17,024 nucleotides of DNA from Kiritimatiellia bacterium (GCA_017548245.1 JAFYMU010000106.1:1-17024); one strand, 5' to 3'; shown: positions 4,464 to 13,642, counted from the stretch's first letter. Program-made: numbers and translations. The notes: a model not told the origin generated them from the letters alone.

Positions 4464-6044
4464 ATGTTTGGATGGCTTTTTAAACGGAAGAGTAAACGAC
4501 GCGAAATCGTTGTTAATGTCGAAAAACTTGAAACGCGCGGGGCCGTGGTTGAAAACGGTCGCGTTGAGGAGTTTCAGGTGGAACACCCGATGGAAGAGCG
4601 CCTTGTGGGGTGCATTTTCAAGGGGCGTATCCAGAATTTGGAACACGATTTGCAGGCGGCGTTTGTTGATATTGGCCTCAAGAAGAATGCCTTTTTGCAT
4701 TATTGGGATATGATTCCCGATGAAGAGGGCGGTTTGGATGAGGATGAAGATAATCGCGCCTCGAAGCGGAAGCGTATTTCGAATGATGAAATCGCGAAGC
4801 GTTTCCCGCCTGGAAGTGAAATTGTGGTGCAGGTGACCAAGGGGCCGATTGGCACGAAGGGTCCGCGTGTAACCGCAAACTTGTCGTTGCCAGGCCGTTA
4901 TTTGGTGATGATGCCTTCGGCAAAGTCGACGCGCGGGGTGTCGCGCAAGATTGCAGATGCGAAGGAACGGTTGCGTCTTAAGAAGATTTTGGATCGTTTG
5001 CCGTTGCCTCCGGGCGTGGGCATTATTGTGCGTACGGTGGGTTCGGGTGCGAACCAGCGTGCGTTCTGTCGCGATTTGCGTAATATCCTCGATGTTTGGG
5101 GACAGTTGCAGCGTAACATTCAGACGCTTCACGCGCCTGCTTGCGTCTATTCCGAACCCGATTTGGTGGAACGCGTGGTGCGCGATTGGTTGACCGAAGA
5201 CATTGATCGCGTCATCATTGACGATGCTGAGGCCTTTAATCGCATTCGTGAAGTGGCAGGGCGCATCTCGCGTCGTGCGCGCCGTGTGATTGAGTTGTAC
5301 AAGGGCCATTTGCCGATTTTTGATCACTATGGCGTGGAAACGCAGATGGAAGAGGCCTTCCGTCGTAAAGTGCATTTGAAGAGCGGCGGTTATCTCGTGA
5401 TTGATGAAACCGAAGCCTTGATTGCCGTTGACGTGAATACGGGTCGCCATCGTGGTAAGGGATCGCAGGAAGAGGCGATTCTGGAAGTGAATATGGAGGC
5501 CGTCGAAGAGGTGGCGCGCCAGTTGCGTTTGCGCAATATCGGTGGGTTGGTTGTGATTGACCTTATTGATATGAAGAGCCGCAAGCATCAGAACCAGATT
5601 TACAAGGCGATGAAGGCTGCGGTGAAGCGTGATCGTGCACGCACTAATGTGTTGCCGATTTCGGAATTGGGCTTGATGGAAATGACGCGTCAGCGTCAGG
5701 AAGAAAGCTTGCTCTCGCAGATGTACATCGATTGCCCGTATTGTAAGGGGCATGGTGTGATCAAGAGCCCGTTGGCGTTGTCGGTTGATATTCAACGTCA
5801 GATTGCGGCGGTGATGCGTAAGCAGCAGAATGCACCGGGTGCAACCGATTTGCAAGTGTTGGTGGCACCGTCGGTGATGGAACGTCTGCGTAATGAAGAT
5901 GAGCAGATGTTGGTCGAAATGCAGCGTCGTTATTCGGGTAAGTTGACCTTCAAGAGCGAAGTGGCGCGTCACCCTGAATCGTTTGCTATTCTCGATCGAG
6001 ATGGTAAGGTCCTTTATGCCGTCTCGGAAAATCGTTCAGTCTAA
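4464..6044 (+). CDS. rng: Ribonuclease E/G family endoribonuclease
   Basis: A 526-aa endoribonuclease that cuts single-stranded AU-rich RNA in rRNA maturation and mRNA decay. An S1-type RNA-binding region lies at about 40-135 (GCIFKGRIQNLEHDLQAAFVDIG), interrupted by an acidic insert (DEEGGLDEDEDN). The DNase I-like catalytic part has the metal-binding aspartates D323 (in AVDVNTG) and D366 (in VVIDLIDM). Their 43-residue spacing equals that of E. coli RNase E D303/D346. The zinc-link CPYCKGHG follows with C424 and C427, again at the E. coli spacing. There is no long C-terminal degradosome scaffold, so it is RNase G-like in architecture. It starts 12 nt after rodA with a weak AGGA 5 nt before the ATG. 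All residues needed for activity are visible. Confidence 0.94.
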   Translation: MFGWLFKRKSKRREIVVNVEKLETRGAVVENGRVEEFQVEHPMEERLVGCIFKGRIQNLEHDLQAAFVDIGLKKNAFLHYWDMIPDEEGGLDEDEDNRASKRKRISNDEIAKRFPPGSEIVVQVTKGPIGTKGPRVTANLSLPGRYLVMMPSAKSTRGVSRKIADAKERLRLKKILDRLPLPPGVGIIVRTVGSGANQRAFCRDLRNILDVWGQLQRNIQTLHAPACVYSEPDLVERVVRDWLTEDIDRVIIDDAEAFNRIREVAGRISRRARRVIELYKGHLPIFDHYGVETQMEEAFRRKVHLKSGGYLVIDETEALIAVDVNTGRHRGKGSQEEAILEVNMEAVEEVARQLRLRNIGGLVVIDLIDMKSRKHQNQIYKAMKAAVKRDRARTNVLPISELGLMEMTRQRQEESLLSQMYIDCPYCKGHGVIKSPLALSVDIQRQIAAVMRKQQNAPGATDLQVLVAPSVMERLRNEDEQMLVEMQRRYSGKLTFKSEVARHPESFAILDRDGKVLYAVSENRSV

Positions 6045-6060
6045 AACGGAACGTGGTGTT

Positions 6061-8502
6061 ATGTTTAAGAACTCCTTTCAAAATCATTTCAGCTTGCCCG
6101 CGAGTAAATGCCGGAAACGGATGACGTGGTTGCTGAAAGGATTGCTTTGTGTGGCGGCGTTGTCTGCTACAGAAGCGCAGGCTCAATCGTATTCTTCGGA
6201 AGCCTTTGAGAAGATGGGCTTCAGCATGCCCAAGTTGGACCGCGCAGGTGATATTCACGTGAATGCGGATAAGATGACGGCCGACCAGCAGACGGGTTTG
6301 ACGGTGTTGGATGGCAATGTCTTGGTGACCTTCTCGGATATTACGCTCACCTGTGATCGTGCCACGTATGATTACAAGAGTGGTGATATTCACGCCGAGG
6401 GAAACATTGATTTGTCTTCTCAGGCGGGTGGCTCTTGGCATGGTGATTCGATTGACTTCAACCATAAGACGGGGCAGGGCTTGATTGGTACGGGCCTGTT
6501 GCGTTTGGGCGCGGTGTCGGTTTTGGCCGATAGTATTGCACGTGATGAAGATGGTGTGGCGTATTCGCGCAATGCAACGATTACGACTTGTACCAACGAA
6601 CAGTGTGCATGGCACTGGAATGTGACGGGTACGGCACGTTACAAGACGCAGGAATTCATCGAATTGCGTGACGCGGTCTTTCATTTGGGCGGCGTCCCTG
6701 TGTTGTGGGCTCCGTACTACTATCGTGATTTGAACTCGCACTACGGATGGCGTTTTATGCCTGGCTTCTCGTCGAAGTGGGGCGCCTATTTGTTGACGGG
6801 TTATGTCTATCCGATTGCAGGTAGCGAAGAAGAAGATGCGTTGTTGTATGGCAAGACGGCAATTGATTTGCGCAGTAAGCATGGCGTGGCCGTGGGTCAA
6901 GAATTGACGTGGCGCACGATGGGCGGCCTCTTTGGTGATGATGCAATTCATCAAGGTCGTATTTCGGCTTATATTTCGCAGGCCAATGAGGATCTTGATA
7001 CGGAAGATACCAACTGGCAGAGTCCGTACAATGATTATCGTTACTCGATTGGCTTCCGTGATCGTGTGGATATCTCGCCGCGTGACTTTATCTCGATTGA
7101 AGGCGAATATGTGAGTGACTCGGAGTTCCGCACGGACTTTAAGGAACTCTCGGTGCGCGATCATGCGCAGCCGGTCGGTATTGCGAACTATGAACATCGC
7201 GAAAACGCATGGGTCTCGTCGCTTTCGATGGGGGGTCCGCTGAACAGTTTTTACGGCGGCACGCGCCGTTTGCCGGAGTTCCGCTTGGATACGTTGCCCA
7301 AAAAGGTCTTTGATATCTCGGATCTCTTCTACGAATCGCAGACCACGGTGGGTTGGTATTCGCGTCAGGCCGCTAAGAATAGTGGCGCATTGTGGGACGA
7401 ATATCGTTACACGCCGGGTAACTGGGCTTACTTTGAAAGCGCACGTTTGGATACGCGTCACATGTTCCGCCGTCCGTTCCACTTGATTGATGGCGTTACG
7501 TTGACGCCGCGTGTGGGTTGGCGTGGTACGTACTACTCGGATTCTCCTGACGGGGATGCGCTTTTCCGTTCGCTCTTCGAGATGGGCTTGACGCTTCAGG
7601 CGCGTTATTGGCGTGATTTTGAAACGATGCGCCACACGGTGATTCCCTACTTGGACATTACCTATGTGCCGGGTTCGCAAGGAAATGCGGACGATCAGCC
7701 TTATGCCTTTGACCGCATTGACCAAGAGTATGAATGGCGCGATCGTTATGCCTCGGATGGTTTGACGCCGTCGCACCGTTATTCGGGTATCCGCTTGGGT
7801 GTGCGCAACTTGCTTCAGCGTCGCGCGAAGGACAACGCCTTAACGCGTTACTTTAATGCCGACCTCTACAGCGTCTACGTGGCGCAAACGCAAGATCGTT
7901 GGGTGCGTTGGTCGCATCGTGAACAGCCTGGACGCGACGATTTGTCTGCGCCCGCGCGTCGTGTGAAGGAACCGACGGGCTTCCGCATTTTGGGTTTGGA
8001 TACGGCGTTCTCGCCGACGCGTTCGTTGGATCTCGTGTCGGACATCCAGTACGATCCTGAAGAAGGCCGTTTGGCATTCTGGGATATCGGTGTGCGTGCA
8101 CATACTAAGTCCGTGACCTATTACGCGGGTTATCTCCGTCGTAACCATGATTTGTATGACTACTATTGGACCGATCCGGTGAAGGATGCGCTCGTCTATG
8201 CAGGCTTCGTGCATCACTTGTGCGATACCTTTGACTGGTCACTTTATGTGCGTTACAACACAAAATATAAAGATTTGGAAGAAATCGGCGGCTTTTTGCA
8301 GTATAATTTGGACTGTATGAGTTTCCGACTCAACATGGAATACCTGCCAGCTTATACAACGGAAGACACCTATAAGCATGACAGCGATTTCAAGTTGTCG
8401 CTCGGTGTTTGGTTGCGCGCCTATCCTAAGGAAGACGACATGGATTGGATGTCGTGGGGCAACCTCACCAACATGCGCTTGTTGGAACGCGAAAACGACT
8501 AA
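6061..8502 (+). CDS. lptD: LPS assembly outer-membrane protein LptD
   Basis: An 813-aa beta-barrel protein that, with the lipoprotein LptE, inserts lipopolysaccharide into the outer leaflet. The signal peptide has a long basic n-region (SKCRKR), a hydrophobic core and a likely cut after residue 41 (EAQA/QS). A periplasmic OstA/LptA-like jellyroll follows at about 65-165 (HVNADKMTADQQTGLTVLDG). ATITTCTNEQCAWHW (C177, C182) is the family's signature after the jellyroll. The remainder is a long aromatic-rich barrel of alternating strands. The ATG at 6061, 16 nt after the RNase stop, was chosen over the in-frame ATG at 5983 inside the RNase gene. The ATG at 6121 would also leave a signal peptide and cannot be excluded. 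lptE is not in the window. The TAA is 9 nt before tRNA-Arg. Confidence 0.9.
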   Translation: MFKNSFQNHFSLPASKCRKRMTWLLKGLLCVAALSATEAQAQSYSSEAFEKMGFSMPKLDRAGDIHVNADKMTADQQTGLTVLDGNVLVTFSDITLTCDRATYDYKSGDIHAEGNIDLSSQAGGSWHGDSIDFNHKTGQGLIGTGLLRLGAVSVLADSIARDEDGVAYSRNATITTCTNEQCAWHWNVTGTARYKTQEFIELRDAVFHLGGVPVLWAPYYYRDLNSHYGWRFMPGFSSKWGAYLLTGYVYPIAGSEEEDALLYGKTAIDLRSKHGVAVGQELTWRTMGGLFGDDAIHQGRISAYISQANEDLDTEDTNWQSPYNDYRYSIGFRDRVDISPRDFISIEGEYVSDSEFRTDFKELSVRDHAQPVGIANYEHRENAWVSSLSMGGPLNSFYGGTRRLPEFRLDTLPKKVFDISDLFYESQTTVGWYSRQAAKNSGALWDEYRYTPGNWAYFESARLDTRHMFRRPFHLIDGVTLTPRVGWRGTYYSDSPDGDALFRSLFEMGLTLQARYWRDFETMRHTVIPYLDITYVPGSQGNADDQPYAFDRIDQEYEWRDRYASDGLTPSHRYSGIRLGVRNLLQRRAKDNALTRYFNADLYSVYVAQTQDRWVRWSHREQPGRDDLSAPARRVKEPTGFRILGLDTAFSPTRSLDLVSDIQYDPEEGRLAFWDIGVRAHTKSVTYYAGYLRRNHDLYDYYWTDPVKDALVYAGFVHHLCDTFDWSLYVRYNTKYKDLEEIGGFLQYNLDCMSFRLNMEYLPAYTTEDTYKHDSDFKLSLGVWLRAYPKEDDMDWMSWGNLTNMRLLEREND

Positions 8503-8511
8503 TTTCACCTT

Positions 8512-8588
8512 GCGCCTGTAGCTCAGTTGGACAGAGCAGCGGCCTTCTAAGCCGCGGGTCGGGGGTTCGAACCCCTCCAGGCGCGCCA
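8512..8588 (+). tRNA. tRNA-Arg (anticodon UCU)
   Basis: 77 nt with encoded CCA (8586-8588). The acceptor GCGCCTG pairs with CAGGCGC. The anticodon arm GCGGC, CTTCTAA, GCCGC gives anticodon TCT, reading AGA/AGG. The T-arm GGGGG, TTCGAAC, CCCTC has one G-U pair. It starts only 9 nt after the lptD stop with no room for its own promoter in the gap. It is either cotranscribed with rodA-rng-lptD or driven from inside lptD; a TATAAT at 8302-8307 exists there but has no matching -35. Confidence 0.97.
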
Positions 8589-8597
8589 CTTCTTAAA

Positions 8598-8637
8598 AGC
8601 CCTCTCGCAGATTTCCGCGAGGGGGCTTTTTCTCTTT
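8598..8637 (+). terminator. Rho-independent terminator after tRNA-Arg
   Basis: AGCCCTCTCGC (8598-8608) and GCGAGGGGGCT (8617-8627) form an 11-bp stem with one G-U pair and an 8-nt loop. A T-rich run follows. It closes the rodA-rng-lptD-tRNA unit. Confidence 0.92.
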
Positions 8638-8713
8638 CGCCACCCTTGTAACTTGAACTGCACATTTCCGAAGATTTTGTCAAGGAATTACTGCGCGAAG
8701 CGTGGAGTTTCGC

Positions 8714-8719
8714 TATACT
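8714..8719 (+). promoter_or_regulatory. Possible -10 element before the transglutaminase-like gene
   Basis: TATACT (5 of 6 to consensus) lies 29 nt before the ATG, downstream of the tRNA-Arg terminator, so a promoter must lie in this gap. No convincing -35 is seen 16-18 nt upstream. Confidence 0.35.
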
Positions 8720-8748
8720 ATTGTTTTTGAAAAAGAGGAGTTCCTTTA

Positions 8749-11700
8749 ATGGCTAGATTAAATCGCATGTCATTGGTTTTTGCGGGGATTTTCTGCGCGG
8801 TAGGAGTTGCGCTTGCATTGCCCCCGATGCCAGAGTTGTTGGATCGTGACGCAACCTTGAAACAGGTGCGTGAACTAACGCGTGATGTCGCCCCCGATGC
8901 GCGCACCTTAACCTATGCGCAATCGCGTTATGTGGTGTACGCGCCTGATGGTTCGAGCACGCTTTGGATTGAATGGTGGGTGAAGGCCTTCACGGAAGAG
9001 GGCGCCAAGGAATTGCATAACATTCCGCTTTATTACAAGAAGGGATTTAGCGAAGGCGAATTCCAAATGGCGGAAATTATCCGTGCGGATGGTTCGGTGC
9101 TGCCGATTAAGGTGCGCGACCACGTGCAAGATGTCTCCTCAAATGATGGTAACGCTGAAAATATTTACGACCAGAATTCGCGCAATTTGGTGTTGACCGT
9201 CACGCAGTTGGAGAAGGACGACACCTTGCACTTTGTCATGGCGCGTCAGACCATGCGTCCGCGCATCCCCGACACCTTTACGGACTTTGACACCTTTGAA
9301 AGCACTGAGTGTCCGCTTCCTTACGCTTCGTTGACCATTGTGGCACCGAAGGAATTGCCGTTGAAGAGCATGGCGGTCTTGGATGAAGTGCCGGGTACGG
9401 TCACGACCTCGCGTGAAACGTTGAAGGACGGTCGCACGTTGCATCGTTGGATCGCACGCAATGTGCCGCAGACCTTCAAAGAAGAAAATATGCCTGATGA
9501 ATCAACGCAGTTGCAGCGCGTGATTGTCTCGACCTTCTCTTCGTGGGAAGAATTGTCGAAGTGGTATTGGGGGCTTTGCGAACCCCATTTCGCGATGACG
9601 CCTGCCATTGTTGAAAAGGTTAAAGAATTGACCCAGGGCAAGTCGAAGGAAGAACAAATTGCCGCGCTCTTCGGTTTTGTGGCGCAGGAAATCCGTTACA
9701 TGGGCATTATTGCCGAAGACACCGCTCCGGGTTACGAACCGCATGATGTCGCCTTGACCTTCGACAATCGCTATGGCGTTTGCCGTGACAAGGGCGCTTT
9801 GTTGGTGGCGATGTTGCGTGAAGCGGGCTTCAATTCCTTTCCCGTGTTGATTAATGCGGGTTCGCAACGTGATAAGGAAGTGCCGTTACCCTTCTTCAAC
9901 CACGCGATTGTTGCCGTGGATATGGGCAACTTTGATTACTACTTGATTGACCCCACCGATGATACTGCACGTGCAGAAATGCCGGCATACTTGAGCGATT
10001 GCACCTACTTGGTCGCTCGTCCCGAAGGGGATACGTTGCGCGTAACGCCTGTGCCGTCGCCTGAAGCGAACCGCATGGAAATCGTGACGGATGGCACCTT
10101 GGAAACAAGCGGCGATTTGACGTTGACGGCAACGTTGCAGTTTAACGGCGTGAATGACAACGCTTACCGTTCGCTCTTCATCAAATCTACGCCCGAAATC
10201 TTGCGCGCTCGCTTGGATGGCATGATGAAACGCGTCGTGCCGGGCGCCGAACTTGTGAGCTTCACCTATTCGCCTGAGAATCCGCAGGATATTACCCAAC
10301 CCTTAGTCTTGAACTTGAATGTCTCGGTGAAGGGCTATGCTGTGCCAAATGCTGAAGGCCGCACGATTGTGAAGTTGCCGTACTTCAGCCGCGTCTTCGG
10401 TTTGGTGAACTTCCTCTTTGATGGTTTGGATCAGCCGACGCGCAAATATGATTGGGTGATCTCCGCGCCGTGTGGCGTTCGTGAAAAGGTGACCTTGCGC
10501 GGTTTCAACGCTTTGGGCGAGGCGCACTTGTTGCCGACGGACCCGATCTTGAAGTCGAATGGTGCCTCTTACGATGTGATTTGCAAACGCGATGTCGCCG
10601 CCGATACCATCACCTTGACGCGCGAACTCGAATTGTCTCACAAGACCTACACGCCTGAAAACTACCGCGCTTTGCGTCGCTTTGTCGAACGCATGAGCCG
10701 TTTTGAAGATTTGCGTCCGCTCTTCGTGAAGCCTGCCAATACGGAAGAAGACGCGTCGATCCTCCAGAATGTCGTTGAATCCACCCTGAATCTCGATGGC
10801 ACCGCAACGCGTCGTTACGCTCGCAAGGTGCGCGTCAACACCTTCCAAGGCAAGCGTTCTCAGGGCGAAATGAAGTTGTGGCACGCGCCCGCTTGGCAGA
10901 ATTTGACCTTGCAGGCCGCCGAAGTGACCACCGCAACGGGTGATTGCATCGCCGTGACGCCGAAGGAAATCAACGAATTGGATAGCGATGGCGCCGCCTT
11001 GTCGCCGCGTTATCCCAATTGGAAGCAGACTGTGATCTCCTTGCCTGCCGTTGAAGTGGGCTCGGTCTCCTACGTGGATTGGATCATTGCTTCGAAGGAT
11101 CAGCGCCCCTTCTGCGAAACGATTACCTTTGGAGATAGCTACTCCACCGCTGAAGAAACCTACCGTTTGGCGGTGCCTTTGGCTGAAGTTTCGGAAATGC
11201 GCATTGCCGAACGTCATTTTGACGGCGTTCAGGTGGAGCGCAAGGTCGAGCAGACCGAAACCCATCAGGTTTACACATGGACGGTGCGTGATTTGCCGGC
11301 GATTAAGTCCGAACCCGCTACTCCGGGCGCAGAATTGATTGCACCGACGATTCACGTCGCCCATCGTAAGGCTGCCGCTCACCGCACCATGCCCGAACTC
11401 TTTGCAAAGGTCGCAGCACTCGTGAAGCAGAAGCAACCTCAAACCAAGGCCATGGCCAAGCAGATCTTGGCTGATGTGGACGAGGATGATGTGAATGCGT
11501 GCTTGACGGCCATTCAGAACTTTATGTCGCGCCGCGTGCGTACGCTCGGCCCTGCATGGGATGCCTTGCCCTTTGGCACGATTTCCTCGCCGGATGAAAC
11601 CCTGGCCGCAGGCTATGGTAACCGTTTGGACCGCTTGGTTTTGTGGATGGCTCTCTTGAAGGAAGCCGATATCACCACGGAATTGGTCTTTGCGGATGAT

Positions 11701-12564
11701 CACACGTTGGCCTTTGCTTGCGCCTTCAATGACGTGCTTGCAGCGCGCGAAGTGCCGCGCTGGACGCGTTGGTCGACGCCGTATCTCCGTTTGCAGGATG
11801 GTCGTTTGATTGGTGACGCGGGCGAATGTGATCCCGTGACCGCCACGCGTTTGGAAGATTGCGGTTTGATGACCGCACGTGGTCGCGAACTCTATCACGC
11901 AGAAGCCGCTGATCAGAGCTACAGCCGTCAGACGATTCGCGTGGTGGTGGATGTGAGCGGTGACGCGGTCCTCTCTTCGGAGGTCTTGCGTTACGGTTTG
12001 GACGCGGGTGCTCTTCGCCGCGCCGTGCGTGAGTTCACGCCTGAAACGCGTCGTCGCGCCATCGCCGCAACGGCTGATGCCTTGGCCACTGGCGCCGAAC
12101 CCTGCAGCGAATATGTGATTGACACCGAGGCTTATCCGGTGCGGACCCGTTTGGCTGTCGCCGCAAAGAGCTATGGTGTTCGCCAGGGCAATTTGCTCAA
12201 CATCCCTGTGCCGACCTTGGTCTCGCCCTTCTACAAACTCCGTGGCACGCGCCGTGACAATCCCATCTGGCAGGGCGAAGTGAATGATTACACCACGGAA
12301 GTCGACATCTGGTTGCCGAAGGGCTGCGAAGTGCTCTCCCGTCCCGAACCCTTTGTGGTGACCTTGCCGGGCGGTGGCACCTACGAATTGGCATTGAAGG
12401 ACGAACGTCGTCCCTACACGGGCCAGCAGCGTCTCACCTACACGGTGCGCTTGAACGCCACCCCTGCCATTTTGGATAACTGGCTCTTCTCCGCATGCTT
12501 GGAATTGGATCGCCGTTTGATGGCGCCTGAAATGTCCACCATTGTCGTGCGTTTGCCCGAATAA
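8749..12564 (+). CDS. Secreted tandem DUF3857/transglutaminase-like protein, second copy degenerate
   Basis: A 1271-aa exported protein with a signal peptide (likely cut near residue 23, ALA/LPP). The first half has a DUF3857-type beta domain (about 50-230), then a transglutaminase/cysteine-protease-like domain with YGVCRDKGALLVAML, FNHAIVAVD and YLIDPTDD. This gives a full Cys-His-Asp triad C345, H385, D401. A further beta-rich region extends to about 640. The second half repeats the plan: a DUF3857-like part at about 680-870, then a transglutaminase-like fold where YGNRLDRLVLWMALLKEA aligns with the active-site helix but has Arg959 in place of Cys. The His region is also lost. A C-terminal beta region follows. 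The strong AGAGGAG 8 nt before the ATG fixes the start. Substrates of this family are unknown; a role in periplasmic protein or glycopeptide processing is only a guess. tsaD follows after 19 nt. Confidence 0.85.
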   Translation: MARLNRMSLVFAGIFCAVGVALALPPMPELLDRDATLKQVRELTRDVAPDARTLTYAQSRYVVYAPDGSSTLWIEWWVKAFTEEGAKELHNIPLYYKKGFSEGEFQMAEIIRADGSVLPIKVRDHVQDVSSNDGNAENIYDQNSRNLVLTVTQLEKDDTLHFVMARQTMRPRIPDTFTDFDTFESTECPLPYASLTIVAPKELPLKSMAVLDEVPGTVTTSRETLKDGRTLHRWIARNVPQTFKEENMPDESTQLQRVIVSTFSSWEELSKWYWGLCEPHFAMTPAIVEKVKELTQGKSKEEQIAALFGFVAQEIRYMGIIAEDTAPGYEPHDVALTFDNRYGVCRDKGALLVAMLREAGFNSFPVLINAGSQRDKEVPLPFFNHAIVAVDMGNFDYYLIDPTDDTARAEMPAYLSDCTYLVARPEGDTLRVTPVPSPEANRMEIVTDGTLETSGDLTLTATLQFNGVNDNAYRSLFIKSTPEILRARLDGMMKRVVPGAELVSFTYSPENPQDITQPLVLNLNVSVKGYAVPNAEGRTIVKLPYFSRVFGLVNFLFDGLDQPTRKYDWVISAPCGVREKVTLRGFNALGEAHLLPTDPILKSNGASYDVICKRDVAADTITLTRELELSHKTYTPENYRALRRFVERMSRFEDLRPLFVKPANTEEDASILQNVVESTLNLDGTATRRYARKVRVNTFQGKRSQGEMKLWHAPAWQNLTLQAAEVTTATGDCIAVTPKEINELDSDGAALSPRYPNWKQTVISLPAVEVGSVSYVDWIIASKDQRPFCETITFGDSYSTAEETYRLAVPLAEVSEMRIAERHFDGVQVERKVEQTETHQVYTWTVRDLPAIKSEPATPGAELIAPTIHVAHRKAAAHRTMPELFAKVAALVKQKQPQTKAMAKQILADVDEDDVNACLTAIQNFMSRRVRTLGPAWDALPFGTISSPDETLAAGYGNRLDRLVLWMALLKEADITTELVFADDHTLAFACAFNDVLAAREVPRWTRWSTPYLRLQDGRLIGDAGECDPVTATRLEDCGLMTARGRELYHAEAADQSYSRQTIRVVVDVSGDAVLSSEVLRYGLDAGALRRAVREFTPETRRRAIAATADALATGAEPCSEYVIDTEAYPVRTRLAVAAKSYGVRQGNLLNIPVPTLVSPFYKLRGTRRDNPIWQGEVNDYTTEVDIWLPKGCEVLSRPEPFVVTLPGGGTYELALKDERRPYTGQQRLTYTVRLNATPAILDNWLFSACLELDRRLMAPEMSTIVVRLPE

Positions 12565-12565
12565 T

Positions 12566-12573
12566 GCTATACG
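12566..12573 (+). promoter_or_regulatory. Possible extended -10 just before tsaD
   Basis: TGCTATACG (TGC plus TATACG, 12568-12573) sits in the 19-nt gap, 10 nt before the tsaD ATG. If used, the transcript would start near 12580 and be almost leaderless, as proposed for the DUF6922 gene. tsaD has no Shine-Dalgarno sequence. There is no good -35, and read-through from upstream is the alternative. Confidence 0.3.
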
Positions 12574-12583
12574 AAATCTCACC

Positions 12584-13642
12584 ATGATTGTCCTTGGAAT
12601 CGAGAGCTCCTGCGATGAAACCGCTGCCGCCGTCGTGCGCAACGGTTCGGAGGTGCTCTCCTCTGTCATCTATTCGCAAGTTCCCTTGCACCAACCCTAT
12701 GGCGGCGTGGTGCCTGAGATTGCCTCGCGTTCGCACATTGAGAAAATCCGTGCGATTATCGAACAAGCCTTGCGCGAGGCCTTCCCTGACTCGGCCGACC
12801 CCTTGCAAGAGGTTGATGCCATTGCCGCAACGTGTGGTCCTGGCCTTGCCGCTTCGCTCTTAGTGGGGTGGAGTGCCGCCAAGGGCTTGGCCCTCGCCAG
12901 TGGCAAACCGCTCTTGCCGGTCAACCATATGCACGCGCATTTGTGGTCGGTTCAGTTGGACAAAGGCCCCGTGGACATCCCGGCGCAGTATCCGCAATTG
13001 GGTCTCGCCGTGAGTGGTGGCCACACCTGTTTCGTTGAGGCTTCTGGCCCCAATCAATACCAACTCATTGGCCAGACCATCGATGATGCCGCAGGTGAAG
13101 CCTTTGACAAGGCCGCAAAGCTCTTGGGCTTGGGTTATCCCGGCGGCCCTGTGATTGACCGTGTGGCGCGTGAAGTGCCTTTGGCCGAACGCCGCACGAT
13201 TCCCTTCCCGCAAGGGAAGGTGGCCGCCGACCATCCGTTGGCACCGGGGCTCCGTGCCGAACTCTGCGTCTCGTTCAGCGGGTTGAAAACCGCATTGCTG
13301 ACCTACTTCCGCAAGAATCCGCCGCAATCCGAAGCCGAAACCGCGCGCATCTGCGCCGCTTACCAAGAGGCTATCGTTGATGCCATCGTGAAACGTGCCG
13401 AGATCGCCTTGCAAACCGGTAAGTACAAAACCTTTGCTGTCGGCGGTGGTGTGTCGCTCAATGGCCGTTTGCGTGAAGCCTTGCAAGCCCTGGCCGATCG
13501 CTATCGCATTCCGTTGCTCTTGGCCTTCCCGCGTTATTGTGGCGACAATGCCGCCATGATTGCAGGCTTGGCCTCCGCAGGCGGTGCATTACCTGCCGAA
13601 GATCCTTTGGCGTGGGATATTGATCCTTCGCTTCCTGTCTAA
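12584..13642 (+). CDS. tsaD: tRNA N6-adenosine threonylcarbamoyltransferase TsaD
   Basis: A 352-aa ASKHA-fold enzyme that transfers threonylcarbamoyl from its adenylate to A37 of ANN-reading tRNAs (t6A), together with TsaB and TsaE. It starts with the family signature IVLGIESSCDETAAAVV. The metal-binding motif NHMHAH is at 114-119 (His115, His119). Other signatures are GGVVPEIASRSH, ATCGPGLAASLLVG, AVSGGHT, AAGEAFDKAAKLLGLGYPGG, and near the end AVGGGVSLNGRL and CGDNAAMIA with the late Asp ligand. Length is normal for the family. The ATG at 12584 starts the conserved N-terminus directly; the upstream in-frame ATG at 12542 lies inside the previous gene. No Shine-Dalgarno is seen, so translation may depend on the upstream gene or on a leaderless transcript. 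Two tRNA genes occur in the window but not next to it. Confidence 0.97.
   Translation: MIVLGIESSCDETAAAVVRNGSEVLSSVIYSQVPLHQPYGGVVPEIASRSHIEKIRAIIEQALREAFPDSADPLQEVDAIAATCGPGLAASLLVGWSAAKGLALASGKPLLPVNHMHAHLWSVQLDKGPVDIPAQYPQLGLAVSGGHTCFVEASGPNQYQLIGQTIDDAAGEAFDKAAKLLGLGYPGGPVIDRVAREVPLAERRTIPFPQGKVAADHPLAPGLRAELCVSFSGLKTALLTYFRKNPPQSEAETARICAAYQEAIVDAIVKRAEIALQTGKYKTFAVGGGVSLNGRLREALQALADRYRIPLLLAFPRYCGDNAAMIAGLASAGGALPAEDPLAWDIDPSLPV

Noticed and set aside
4263..5972. 569-codon antisense frame over rng
   Set aside because: His/Arg-rich shadow of a gene with intact catalytic motifs.
5986..7776. 596-codon antisense frame over lptD
   Set aside because: Same codon-bias shadow; low-complexity, Arg/Thr/Ile-rich, no motif.
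8302..8307. TATAAT inside lptD as a promoter for tRNA-Arg
   Set aside because: No -35 within 15-20 nt, and it also encodes Tyr-Asn in the conserved barrel; possible but unsupported.
8445..8651. Frame across the lptD end, tRNA-Arg and terminator
   Set aside because: It covers a clear tRNA and terminator; no independent coding evidence.
10303..12669. 788-codon open frame antisense to the transglutaminase-like gene and tsaD start
   Set aside because: It is a by-product of the sense strand rarely using TTA, CTA and TCA. The translation is rich in Arg/His/Gln with no domain, and it overlaps well-supported genes.
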